Source: Azolla caroliniana
Taxonomy: Eukaryota; Polypodiophyta
DNA length: 64,000 nucleotides
Reading direction: 5' to 3'
NCBI GenBank assembly: GCA_043228905.1
Contig: JBHGNT010000001.1
Coordinates: 35,464,001 to 35,528,000 of the forward strand
How positions within the stretch are numbered: position 1 is the stretch's first letter; each line of letters opens with the position of its first letter. Below are positions 32,969-45,100 of this stretch, piece by piece. The notes beneath the pieces were generated by a model, which made no database searches, was not told where the DNA came from, and was given only the letters and a program-made list of their open reading frames with translations. A program made the translations under genes and the position numbers.

Positions 32969-35900
32969 TCAAAGGCCTTCAGGAGCAGATTTATCTGCAA
33001 TAACCTTGTAAACTGCAGAAAAGTCTAGATCCCCCAACCCCAAGCTTCTCGCCTTTTTGAACGCCTGTGTTACATAAATACAACTTTGTATTGCTCTAAT
33101 TATAAGCATGTGTAATATACATTGTATTAACTAATAGAGACTTGAGATGAAATATATCATAAACTTTTGCATTTCTAAGCTCGATTAGAAAAGTAGACAT
33201 TTCACCCAGAGCCAAAAGAACCATATATCCATGGTCTTCAGTTTACGAACAGAAAAACAGAAAAAACATCAAGAAACTATCATAAGCAGAATATATGTGA
33301 CAAGTTTTTATTGCATCTCATACATGATGCATAAATTAAGCAATGAAACAACGCACAATGGATCTCCATGTCTTGAGCCAGGAATTCACAAAGGTGAAGT
33401 TGCAGCATTTGTAAATTCAAACTTTCACAATTTCTGGTTCTGAAGCTATACAAATTTTGGCTTTACAGAAGGATTCATCAACTGTCCATGATCACATTAA
33501 CTCAAGGCAGCTGCAAGCACAAACTTGCCCTGTCTGTCCTTAACCCAATAGTTGAAGCCCTTATGGGTTGTCTCAATTCCTAGGATTAAAAGTAATCCCC
33601 CCTTCTTTACACTCGTTTAACCCTCACACTTCATCCCGTGTATCAAATACTACGGTACAAACTTACCACGGGATAATTTATGGTCATGCCCATAACACGT
33701 GGTATGCCCAATCAAACATGGACAAAGGTTTTAATTTGAGAAGTTTCAATTTCCAACTCCAAGGCATGGAGTCTCGACTTCTAAGCTCTAGATATTCTCG
33801 TTACATATATACATACTACGTATATAAATGTACCCCTACACTTATTTAGGCGAACCGTGTGACAGATGTGCATGGGTGTCCAAACCAGATTGGCAGCTCA
33901 ATGATTTTTTAACCGAAAATTCAGTATCGAGATATAGCTAATTTAAAAACAAAACCTATCAGATTAACTCTCAGTTTAGAGTCTGAATTAAGTTTGCGTT
34001 GCTCCAATATAAATAAATTTGCAACAATTTCACAATTGCCCCAAGTGTACTTGTTATTTCCCCAGATATCCTTGGTCAACACCCAAAAGAGCAATTGATC
34101 AATTCATTCCCATTATTTCTGCTATTTGAAGAGTTCAAAGTCAATTCATCTCCTCTTTCCCTCTTTAGGGGGGTTTCCAAGGGCATTTGGAAAAATAGCA
34201 AAACATTACGAGCATTTGGGGAAAAAAGAAACAATTAGGGTATTTCGGATTGTTCCTTTATTATGAATAGAACACTTCATTAATCATAAAATGACTGATG
34301 TGTTCTTGACTAGAAAACTTGTCAGTGTTATGGAAATCTTTTCGAAGTAAAATAGAATCATAAACATGATACATTTGTATATTACCTCATTGGAAGCAGC
34401 TGCGATAGGCATGGAAACACCAACATCATCACCCAAAGCTAAAGCCAGACGCATATCCTTCTGTTGATGTTTCAAAGGAAATGCTGGATCAAATTTATCC
34501 TTTATCATAGTGGATCCCTTCATTTTGAACATAGGATTAGCAATGGCACCAAGATCCTGTATGTTAGAAACTGATTAGTAATCTCATATAGATGCAATTC
34601 TTTGATAATTTGCTTTGTAATGCTGAAAGAAATTCATACCAAAACATCTAGGAGGATCTGCTGACTGAGACCACTTTTGTCAGCTAGAGCAAGCCCTTCT
34701 GAGAATGCATTCATCATGCTATTACAAAATACATGTGTCAGTATAGGATGTTATCATAATATTGCCATTGCATAATATGTCTGTCATCACCCATGTGACA
34801 TAATTGTGTCCATCCTAAACAATGAGTAAAATAACTATACAATGCCTTCATAGTTGAAATAACATTTCCAGAAAGCCACCTTCCCATAACCATGTTGACC
34901 ATCAATTTATACTTCGCTCCATTCCCCACTTCTCCAAGGAAAAATGATTTCTTCCCCATAACTTCGAAGGCAGGTAAGACCTCCTCATAAAGAGTCTGAG
35001 AGCATTATGATACCACTTGGCATCAGTAAGTTTTAACTTGAAACTTGCCTTAAATACATATTTCAACAAATGCATGATTTTACAAATGCAAAACATCCTT
35101 TTAACATTACCTCATCACCTGCAGCAAGAATTATCAATGTACCATCCTCAGCAGGCTTTTTACTGCCTGAAACAGGTGCTTCAAGAAAACGCCCACCCTT
35201 TTCAACAATAGCCTGACATTCAGGAAAGGAGAGAAACATGACTAAGTTGGGTCCTGTAGACAATGCTCCTAATAAATGCTGAAGAGACCAACGATATAGA
35301 ATACAATAATGAAAATTAGAGGCTCCTGTTCCTTGCACAAAAAAATGATGGAAACAACAGTACATCAAGTTTTGTAATCCTTATATAACTAGCACCAAAG
35401 AAAGATGTGGCAACATCAGAGCAAAGAAAAGAACCTTATTAATCGCACACGAAGTCTTGGAGTCTACCGTAGACATGTCCACATACCCTTTATTTTCTTC
35501 AATTGCCTCCAAAACACCATTCTTCTCAAAAACTACCTGAATGGCTTGAAATGCAGAATCATGACTTAAATAGCTATACTGCTGATGGATAAAGACATAT
35601 GGAATGTGCACCATCTTACAGAGAGGGCTACTTCAGGATCAGCCAACATGGCAATCGTTAATTTGCACTTTTTCACAACATCTGCTGGGCTATTTCCAAG
35701 TGTTGCACCCTCTTTCAGCAAATCATCACACTAGAAAACAATGAGACCATGACAATGTAAATGAAATTCCCTAGTCTTTTTTTAAATTTATACCATGCAT
35801 ATAAAGTTCAAACATTACATCAAAAGAGAGGAAATCAAGAAAACAAGGAAGCTGAATCAATAAAATATGAGACAGATTGACAGAAAGACAGATCGTTACA

Positions 35901-36577
35901 CCCACACCCACCCAAGTTCATTTCAGCTTCAAAGTTCAAATAGTGCTCACAAGTTTCAGGATCATCAACTCGCGTATAATAATCTAAATTAAACATTGTC
36001 AAAACATTATTCATTGCAACCTTGTATCCAACCCACCTACCTACATCCATGTAACTATCAATTGATTTGATAAAAAAACAGGAAGTGTCAAACAAAAATC
36101 TTTCTTTTCATTCACGTGAACTGAGAAACTGATGGTGTAAGCAACTTCAATATGTACTCATCAGCAACTTGCAATCAATTTTCGTCTCTAACATCTTCTC
36201 CTTCGCATCATATCAGCCATTAAAAACTCATTAAATTCTCTTCAACATTTTGTCCCTTGCACAGAAATCAATAGTTTGCTAAAGCTCAGACTTTCAATCC
36301 ACCATCAGAAATCGATTGGATCATTTGCTAAACATCCAGATTTGTCGTTCATGAGTTTATGAGGAAAGAAGCAAAATATTTTCAGCTTCAAATCGAATTA
36401 AAGGGAAGGAGAAAATACACGTAGAGAAAGAAAGAGATCGAGATGGAGCGAGCGATAGGGAATTACCTTGGAGATGGTTCTGTTCCACACAACGACTTTG
36501 AAGCCATTTTTAAGGAGGTTGCGAGCCATACCAAGGCCCATGATTCCCAAACCCAGGAACCCGACCTCGATCGCCAT
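32969..36577 (-). CDS. GLYR1: glyoxylate/succinic semialdehyde reductase 1
   Basis: Eight minus-strand exons: 36467-36577, 35620-35730, 35435-35536, 35111-35212, 34880-34995, 34640-34718, 34386-34556 and 32969-33064, all in phase, giving 295 residues. The N-terminal Rossmann motif is GFLGLGIMG (residues about 6-14). The beta-HAD signature [12 protein letters not shown] and the catalytic Lys in GNGAKYK (residue 170, as in Arabidopsis GLYR1) are present, as is [15 protein letters not shown]. It reduces glyoxylate to glycolate and succinic semialdehyde to gamma-hydroxybutyrate with NADPH, linking photorespiration and the GABA shunt under stress. There is no N-terminal targeting extension, which favours the cytosolic isoform. 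The tail ends APEGL rather than the SRE of Arabidopsis GLYR1. The start at 36577 is the first ATG in the frame. Intron 7 (1.3 kb) carries a dispersed repeat. Confidence 0.96.
33556..33712 (+). repeat. dispersed repeat copy B, in GLYR1 intron 7
   Basis: This is the counterpart of 14452-14600 and shares its left-half blocks with little change. Its right part (CCACGGGATAATTTATGGTCATGCCCATAACAC-like) also resembles 56385-56412. It is antisense to GLYR1. Confidence 0.7.
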
Positions 36578-39400
36578 CGTTTTGAAACTGTCTTTGAGTG
36601 CGGGGGTGGGTGGGTGTGTGACTGGCAAGAACCCTAATTCCTTCTTTCTTCAGCGTCGTATTGTGGGGCTCTCAGCTCTGCACTCTTTCGCTCTACTTCT
36701 GATACAAACATAGATTGATGATGTGTGACTGGAGTGGGTACTCAAATCACATCTTTTAAAGAGGACCCAGCCCCCCAAGCTCTCTCTGCCTTCTTCTTTC
36801 TTTCATGAAGACCAATGGTCATCCATCATATGAGAGAGAAGAAAGAAATAAAGAAAGATATATTAACGCTTCTAAGACCAAATTTGGCCGACATGTATGA
36901 CTCGTGCATGTTATGTGTGTCAACGGTGCGGTTCAATAGAGCGCGCACCATCGAGCCTCCAGTTTAGGATTGTTTTCTTTACCTAGAACGCATGCACCTT
37001 CAATTCACGACGACAACCTAATCACTCGGCATGTCTACATCCCAATCCAGATTATACAATTCGTCTTGCCAAAGGTGAATACGCTAATAGTGCTCTTTGC
37101 CAATACATTATAATTGCAATACTCGATTGTATGGGTTTAGCAGAGGCAGTGAACGCACTAGATATGAACCAAGCGGTCAGTGCAATACGTTTGACATTGA
37201 GACATATCCTACATTGATGTCAACAGTGACAACTTGATGAAAGTTGTTCCTATAGACAACATGGCTCGTTTTGCACCCATTTCACACCAAGTATGCGATT
37301 AGCATTGTCCCAAATGCAATGTCATGAAATCAAGGACACATCATCCTCGGGGATTCACGTAACATATATGGAAATGTACTAATATTGATATCAGCTTCGT
37401 GAGACCAATGAGGCAGCCTTGATTCTGTGAACAATGCTTGACGTTCTTGATGGAGTGTCATAATGGGTCTTGTAAAAAATGTTGAGATCCTCTTCATCAA
37501 TGTGGTGACCGGTCAATCATCTCATTATAGAGAAATATATTGCATTGGCCCTTCTTCGGGTCTTAATACTTTCTTTGTATATGAATGCACATAATGTGAT
37601 GTGCTCTTTTGTGTGTGCTTCATCGCAATGTTTGGAAATCGAATGCTATCCTCGATCACTATATGTTTTCCTTGGGTCGAAGTAATTTGTTTTTGGACTT
37701 ATAAGAGCTATTTGTTCATGCAATGAGTTTTTTTGTGTGCAAATCTTGGTATAACTCCATAAAGCACTTTTAGTGTATCATTGCAAAAGATTTGTACAAT
37801 TTTGTGTACAATAATATAATAATTCATATTACTCAGAGAGAGTTACATCGCAAGAAAGTTGTAATGGAACAAGGTACAACCCAACATGCTACTTGCTCTC
37901 TCCAGGATATTGACTTCCCTTCAACTTATTGACATGAGACTTATATTATATATAATATCAACTTCCCCATCCCTTAGAAACTCTCATGTCTCAAACATCT
38001 CTTTACTTTCCTTTACCACTTCTCCACCCCAAATCTTACCCTTGCTTTTGAAGGAATTCTTAAAACTCATGATTCCACCCCCCTCCCTTCATAACCAAAT
38101 GTTAATTTTTAACATAGTAAAAGACTTTTGGTAGTAGCTAACATATATTTGTAGAGAATATTCTATGATATATTTGATGTCAAATTGGAAGTTATTTTTT
38201 CGAAAAGTTTATTAAAAGTGCGAAAATTTTGATAATTGATATTGAAGTAACGTGGACTCGCATTTTGAATATGTAGTGACATGTTTACGAAACAATGACA
38301 TATACAAACACATTGCATCCAACAAGGTGATTATTTACATAGAATACAAGAATCAAAACAAGAATAAATGCATTTGTTGAGATAGTACCCCACACCAGTA
38401 CACCATGTAATTTCAAACCAACTGTGTGATATGGTGTTGAAAAGAGACTTGCCAAGTCTATGTATGGGTTGATGGTTGAATGTGTCGATTGATAGGGTGG
38501 GTACATGATACAACAAAAATAAAACTCTACAAATTTTATGAGACACACTTTATAGGTTGTCTTAAAGTCAAAGCCGACTATAAACATACGAGCATGACGA
38601 ATCAAGGGTAGTGCAAGCGAGATGTGTGGAAAATTTACCTATAACTTTTGAGGTGTGAAAAAAGCATCGAGTATAAAAGGCTACAAGGAGGAATATGTGA
38701 ATTTTTGTAAGTGGATTGTGGTGGCTCTACAATTATGACAATTTTAGTTGGAACCTTGCTATATGTCTACCCCAAACGATGGCCAATCAACTCTACATAT
38801 AATATGTATAAATATGGAAAAACTTTCATGATAAACATGGACTCCCTTTACACATGGTGTTATTTGATTGATTAATACCTCCATGTGGCATAAACTATCA
38901 TTATAGGCATTAAATATTATTAAACTTTGGAGAATGCAACTTTGGGTTTAGAGCTACAATGGCAAACAAAATGGTTCAAGGCAAAACATTGTCCATTCAC
39001 ATCCTTGCCATGTAAGCATGCATGGTTTTATATATCCAACCTCCAACCAAAGCGAAAAACTCATGGGCAAGAGGCAACTTTTGGCGATGAATAGCTAGGT
39101 ACTTCCCCCTCCCCCAAAGTAAGTATGTCGTTGTTCATAGTGCGAGGACATAAGATATGTATCATTGATCTTATTAGGGCATGAAAGTGAAGAAAGACAA
39201 ATAAACGAAGACTCAACGTATTGGTAAAGGTCGCCAATTTGATTTTGGGTACGGAACGACAAATTCTTCTCAAGATCGAATCGATGACAAACAAGAGACT
39301 CCTCAGCCCCTACCTTTGAAAGTGTGAATCAATAAGTTCTCGAAAAACTCAGGGGGTTTAGCGTGGGACGCTGGAGAAGAACTTGTCCGGTGAGATAGAT
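36578..39400. other. GLYR1 promoter and gene-free intergenic region
   Basis: 36578-36840 is probably the GLYR1 promoter and leader. The remaining 2.5 kb has only short open frames without recognisable domains. It looks like old repeat DNA. Confidence 0.45.
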
Positions 39401-39559
39401 ATGTACTGCTACTACTCCTGCTAGGCCTAGTAGAGTGACTGATATATGTACATATATGGTATATAGCAGCACTCGCTGGTTATGGCTATGGTTTGGTTCG
39501 GTAGAAATGGATGGACGGATCTGTGGTGTCTCTAGTTGCGAGCTCAGATCGATTCCCAG

Positions 39560-39604
<45 letters not shown>

Positions 39605-39667
39605 TTTGGCCGAATCAAAGCGACGACGTATTCATCATTAACTTAGCACAGACAGAACAGAACAGAG

Positions 39668-39717
<50 letters not shown>

Positions 39718-40200
39718 GAAGACTAGGTCCTTCCTTTGGGATCTCCTTTCTCTAATCTATGTCTCTCTCCTCTGTGCAATCTGTCTGCCTCGAGCGACGA
39801 TTAGGAGGAGGAGGGGAGCCTGAGGGGCTTTTAATACTTTATTTTTCTTACAAATAAATAATAATTGCTGTTCTCTCTCTCTCTCTCTCTGTGTCTGTTC
39901 TGATCATACCCGAATAAGAAGAATGGGAAGTGAAGTGTGTGTGTATGCATAACAGTATGTATATATATGTATGTGTATATATATACATATCCAAAACGTT
40001 ATGTAAGAAAGAAAGCAAGCATTGTTGGGAAAGTAACCACTCCCAACTTCTTACTGCAGCCTGCTGCTACCTACGCAGACAGAGTCAGTGAGACCAGACC
40101 AGACCAGTCACCAGACAAACAGGAGTAGAGAAAGTGGGTATCTCAACCTGAATTAATCGGAATTCAAAAGTAGAGCTGGAGAGACAACGCCCAAAGTGGC

Positions 40201-40240
<40 letters not shown>

Positions 40241-42162
40241 CAGCGCGAGTAGTACTCAATGAATTGAGTGTGTCGCGTGTAGAGAGAGAGAGAGAGAGAG
40301 AAGGGTTTTCTTCATTCGACGTACGTATGGAGTGAGAAGAAATAAATAAATAAATAGCAGAGAGAGAGAGAGAAGGGTTCATATAAACCCAAAGACAGAA
40401 ACTGAGGAATTGAGAGAGAGAGAGAGCGTGAATAATAAGAAAAACAGGGTTTATATGTTGGAAAGAGTTTTCGTTTCTTTTCTTTTCCTCTTTTCCTTTC
40501 GGCAAATTTTAAAAGAAAGAGAGAAAAACTATAAATATTGCATCCTCCAGGCTTCCTTTGATCACGCGCCTTTTCTCTTCACTCTTCTTCATCGACTATA
40601 AGTTTCTGTCTGACTGGACACCCCCCCCCCCCCCCCCCACACACTCCACTACTATATATATGTAGTATGTACAGAGGAGTAAGAGAGAGAAAGACAGTAG
40701 GTCAATCTTTTCATACATAAATAACACACACACACACCCACACACACTCTCTCTCCATATGTATGTATATCAGCCACTAGAGACTTGAAGGACAGCCAAT
40801 ATATACATATTATAGTGGTGTAGCGCAGATTTATACACACATCCCCCTCTTTTCAGCTATGGATTTAATTGTGGTATTATGTATATAATAACATACATAA
40901 CGATAGTGATGATGACGCGCGCCCCCCCCCCCCCCCCCAAAAAAAAAAAAAGAAAGAAAGAAAGAAGAAGAAGCCCAAATCCATTATACAAGCACACAAT
41001 GGTATGTACATCACCATCACCACCCGTATGGGTTGCATGGTTATAACTTATACGACTACTCTCACCTACCATGGGGGGATCAATGATGATATCGAGGATA
41101 ACTAGGTTTTTGATCATGTATCATAGAGACATATACATACATACATACATACATTTATACATACATAAAACAATATCCACACAAGTTATTTGACCCTCCC
41201 CCTCTGATCTGTGTGTGTGTCTGCTGTTATATCTTTCTTTCTTTCTCTCTCTGTGTCTGCTGCTGCAGTAGCTCTTTCGTCCTTATTGCCCTGCCATGCC
41301 CTGGTCTGTTCAGCCCCCCTTAAAAAATCAGAATAATAAATAATAAATAACAATCCTTCTCTCTTATCTCCCCCCCCCTCTCTGTTTTGGATTTATCATA
41401 AGTATTATTAACGTTTTTTTTTCTCTCTCTCCTCCTACTGGCTAACCTTCGCTTTTTTTTTTTCTTCCTTCTTCCTTTTCTGCTGCCTTCTCACCACCAA
41501 TAGTAGTTAGTAGTACTTACTATTATTTCTGCTACTAATTAGTAGTAATAGGAATTAGCAATAGTAATAGATGTGATCATCAACATCATCATCAATCTTA
41601 GGCCCTACCCTACCCCCCCCCCTTTTTTTCTTCTCTCCCTGGACGCAATTAATGATCCCCTCTCTCTCTCTCTCTCCCCTCTTTTCTTCTTGCTTCTTCT
41701 TCTTTTGTCTCCCAATATTACTATTATTGCTGTATTACTCTCCTCTTGCAGTTATATTCAGCTCCCGTATACAATATATCATTTCTCTCTACCAAAATTT
41801 AGTGTCTTTTTTTTTTTTCTCTCCTCCTCTTTTTCTCTCCCTCTGTCTCTGTTGTCTCTGTCTCTGATGCAGTGCTTTTTCTCTGCTTCTTCTTCTTCTC
41901 CTCCATCCTTCTCTTCTCTTCTCCTCTCCTCCAACATATGGAACCACTCACGCCCCCTCCTCAGAAAGTTATAATGTTCATGCTTGGATGGCACACATCA
42001 CATATTTGTACACACACACACAGACTACTTAGGTCAGCTCCTGTGAAAAGCAAAACATACTTAGATTCTGCAGGTAGTTTCGTGGTAGTAGTAACCAAGC
42101 TTAATTAATCAATCAATTTAATACATTTCTGTTTACCGCCCCCCACTGCCTCTGCATATTAC

Positions 42163-42195
<33 letters not shown>

Positions 42196-42196
42196 C
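39401..42196 (+). promoter_or_regulatory. microsatellite-rich promoter and leader region of RLT
   Basis: This 2.8-kb stretch has no supported gene but is very dense in simple repeats: (GA)n at 39562-39598, 39674-39714, 40204-40237 and 40281-40301, C-runs at 40619-40638 and 40922-40938, an A-run with GAAA repeats at 40939-40966, several CT-rich blocks at 41620-41900, and (ATT)n ending at 42193, just before the start codon. The long CT-rich portion at 41200-41940 looks like a transcribed leader. Where transcription starts, and whether leader introns exist, cannot be told. Confidence 0.5.
42161..42193. repeat. (ATT)n microsatellite at the RLT start codon
   Basis: About eleven ATT units end four bases before the ATG at 42197, so they lie in the leader immediately upstream of the initiation codon. 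Confidence 0.9.
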
Positions 42197-45100
42197 ATGG
42201 CGGCTACCGCCACTGCAACTCTGCTGCTGCCGCCACCACCACCCCATGAAGACAAGCTGAAGAGGAAGATGAAGACGCCATTGCAGCTCGAGACACTAGA
42301 GCGCGTTTTTGCTGGTATGGTAAAATGAATTCACGCTGTTGTTGCCCCATATTTCGAAGTAAATTAATTCAAATAATTGAATCTGAGTTTCTTCTGTCCA
42401 TGAAGGTTTAGAACTTGTTAAGTACTACTACTGACTGATGATATCTATTTTCTTTCTTCCTTCTCTCTCTGTTATTTGGCAGAGGAGAAGTATCCTTCGG
42501 AGGCCGTTCGAGCTCGGCTATCCATTCAGCTCGGTCTCTCGAACCGCCAACTCAAGATGTGGTTCTGCCACCGAAGGTTAAAAGAACGGAAATCGAAAGA
42601 CCAAGAAGAAGGAGAAGATGAAAGAGCAGAAGAGGAAGAAGAGAAAAAAGATGATCATACACCTATATTAACCTCTAACCAGTACAGAATTAGCCCAGAA
42701 CATGGAGAGGCCATGCGATCTGGTAATACAACAACGATCCCTCATGACATGCACCGATTATCCCCTACACTCCCTCTAGCCATTAAGAAAGAGGAGCAGG
42801 TGAGTAGTGGTAGCTATCATTCAGAAGACCATGCAAGCGGCTGGAAGATCAAAAGGAGACATGAATCAACCAATGATTGTACGAGGAAAAAGAACAAGCA
42901 CTTACCAAATTCAAATACGGTAATGAACATCACCAATATTAGTAGCAGTAATGGTGTGGATCCATGCAGGCTTGCAGAGTTGCAAGCTATTGTGTCTGTG
43001 GAGGCTCAATTAGGAGAGCCTTTGAGGTGGGATAGCCCTTGTTTAGGGCTAGATTTTGATCCTCTTCCACATGGAGCTTTTACTTCAACAGCTGCTGGTA
43101 TGTATGTATGCATTATTTATTATTAGTATAAGTGCCTGTATTTGAATCTTCATGAGAAGAAATTCTGGAAAGCTTCAAATCATCTTTCGTGTTGGGAATC
43201 TGGGTTGATAATGTACAGAGCAACGGAAATCGTTCAGCTCACAGGACTCGAGAGACCAAGTGGAGAACAGAGGCGGTGGCAAATCTGAGCTAAACCTTCC
43301 AAGAGTAAGTTCTTAGGAATGAAGTTGCATTTACACTAAACGAGTGTATTGTATGCATACGAAAGAGGAGAGAATATATTGTATGCATAAGAGATTTTTG
43401 TGAAATCTAACAGGATTCGTGCTATGCTGAACATGCCCATCACCGAAAAATGAGCAATTCAGACAGTGGACATCAAAGTGTCAGTAATAGATCAGGCTCA
43501 AGATTTTTACATGAATATCAATTCATACCAGAAAGACCCACAGGAAGGGACGGTATGATGACATCACTACCTCTTGCACATTCCAGGGTATGTATAGGGC
43601 CTGAGAGTGGTAGACAGGGAATGATGGCGCCACAAGGAAGTATTTTGCAGGGTGAGAGCCTCGGAAATGCATTTGGATTGGATGGAAAACCCCTTGCTAA
43701 CTTAATGATAATGCAGAGAGACACATACGACAATCATCATGGTTTTGAACCTCAACCTCAGATCTTGCATCAAGATGCTTATTCTAGTGCTTTTGGTTAT
43801 GAGGGGCAATTCGGTGTTTATAACAACCTGAACATCCTGCCCAATAATGCATTATCACCTCAATCCTTTCTTCATGGCATTGAGAACATTCCTATCTACA
43901 ATGAGCAGGAGTTGTTGATGCATGGGAACAAGAGAAGGAAGGTAAATGTTTAAAGCTTAAGCTGCCTAACCTTTTAAAACTTTGCTCAGCACGGTGGTGA
44001 ACTGTATTTGATTTTTTTGAACTCAAGAGCGAAGAGATCAGATTAGAGAAAGAGATGGATGCTCAGAGGAAAAGGATCCAGAAAGAAATGGAGAGAGAGG
44101 ATCTTGCAAGAAGGAAGGTCAGTGTAACAATTGGACATTCTCGGAATCCACTTTGTAGACCTTTGAATTCAGTTTTTTTTCAAGAGCGAAGGCCATTGTA
44201 AAAATGAAGCATTCGTTGAATCTTGTTTGTAGACTTAGAATTCTGGTTTTCATTACTCGAAAGAAAGGGTATGGGGTTTTGGTGATATCTTTATGTTTAT
44301 AACATCAGATAGATCTTTAGTTGAAACCTACATTGTTATGGTACATCATATAATTACGAAAATCAAGAATATATAGTCTAGGATGCTGCAAAGTAGAATT
44401 TGAAATATGCTCTAGATTACTGTAACATTAGATATGCTTCATGTGCATTGAGGGAGGATGGATTCGTCATTGGTAAGGCATTTATTTTTGACTGACAGAG
44501 GGAAGAACACTTGCAAAAGGAGAGAGAGAAAGAAGCAGAGAGAATGATGAGAGAAAAACAGCGCGAAGATGAACGCATACAGAAAGAATTAAAGCGGGAA
44601 ATCGAACAACAGTACCGTCTTCTACAAAAAGAAGCTCAAAAGGTAAACTTCTAATCACATAAACACAATCAACCGTTCAACTCATCATTGCTCAAAATAC
44701 TTGGAGTTTAAATGCTTTTTACTCACTTTCTGTTTGTTTTGCTAAGCTGGAGAGAGAACGAGAGAAAGAGGAAGCAAGGAGGCTGAAGGAATCCACTAGG
44801 CTCAAAGCGTCCATTGAACGAGCAACTGCTCGTAGACTTGCACGTGAATGTGTTGAACTTATAGATGATGAGCGTCTTGAGCTCTTGGAAGCTGCCACAG
44901 CATCACAAGGACTCCCCTCTATCTATCTCTTAGACGGAGACACATTGCAGAGTTTGGATAGATACAAAGGTGTGTGGGGCGTGATGTGGAAATGTTTTCC
45001 TACATGCATCATTCCAGTCTATCTCTGTTTGTTGCTTGCTTGATTTCTTACTCTGGGCTTACCTAGTTCAATGCTGTGAATATGTTGTGGTGTATTTAGA

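Noticed and set aside
36578-39400. A possible retroelement between GLYR1 and RLT
   Set aside because: The size and composition fit, but I found no RT, integrase, gag motif or long terminal repeat in any frame.
41573-41974. A 133-residue Ser/Leu/Phe-rich frame upstream of RLT
   Set aside because: It is translated CT-rich leader sequence, not a protein-like composition.
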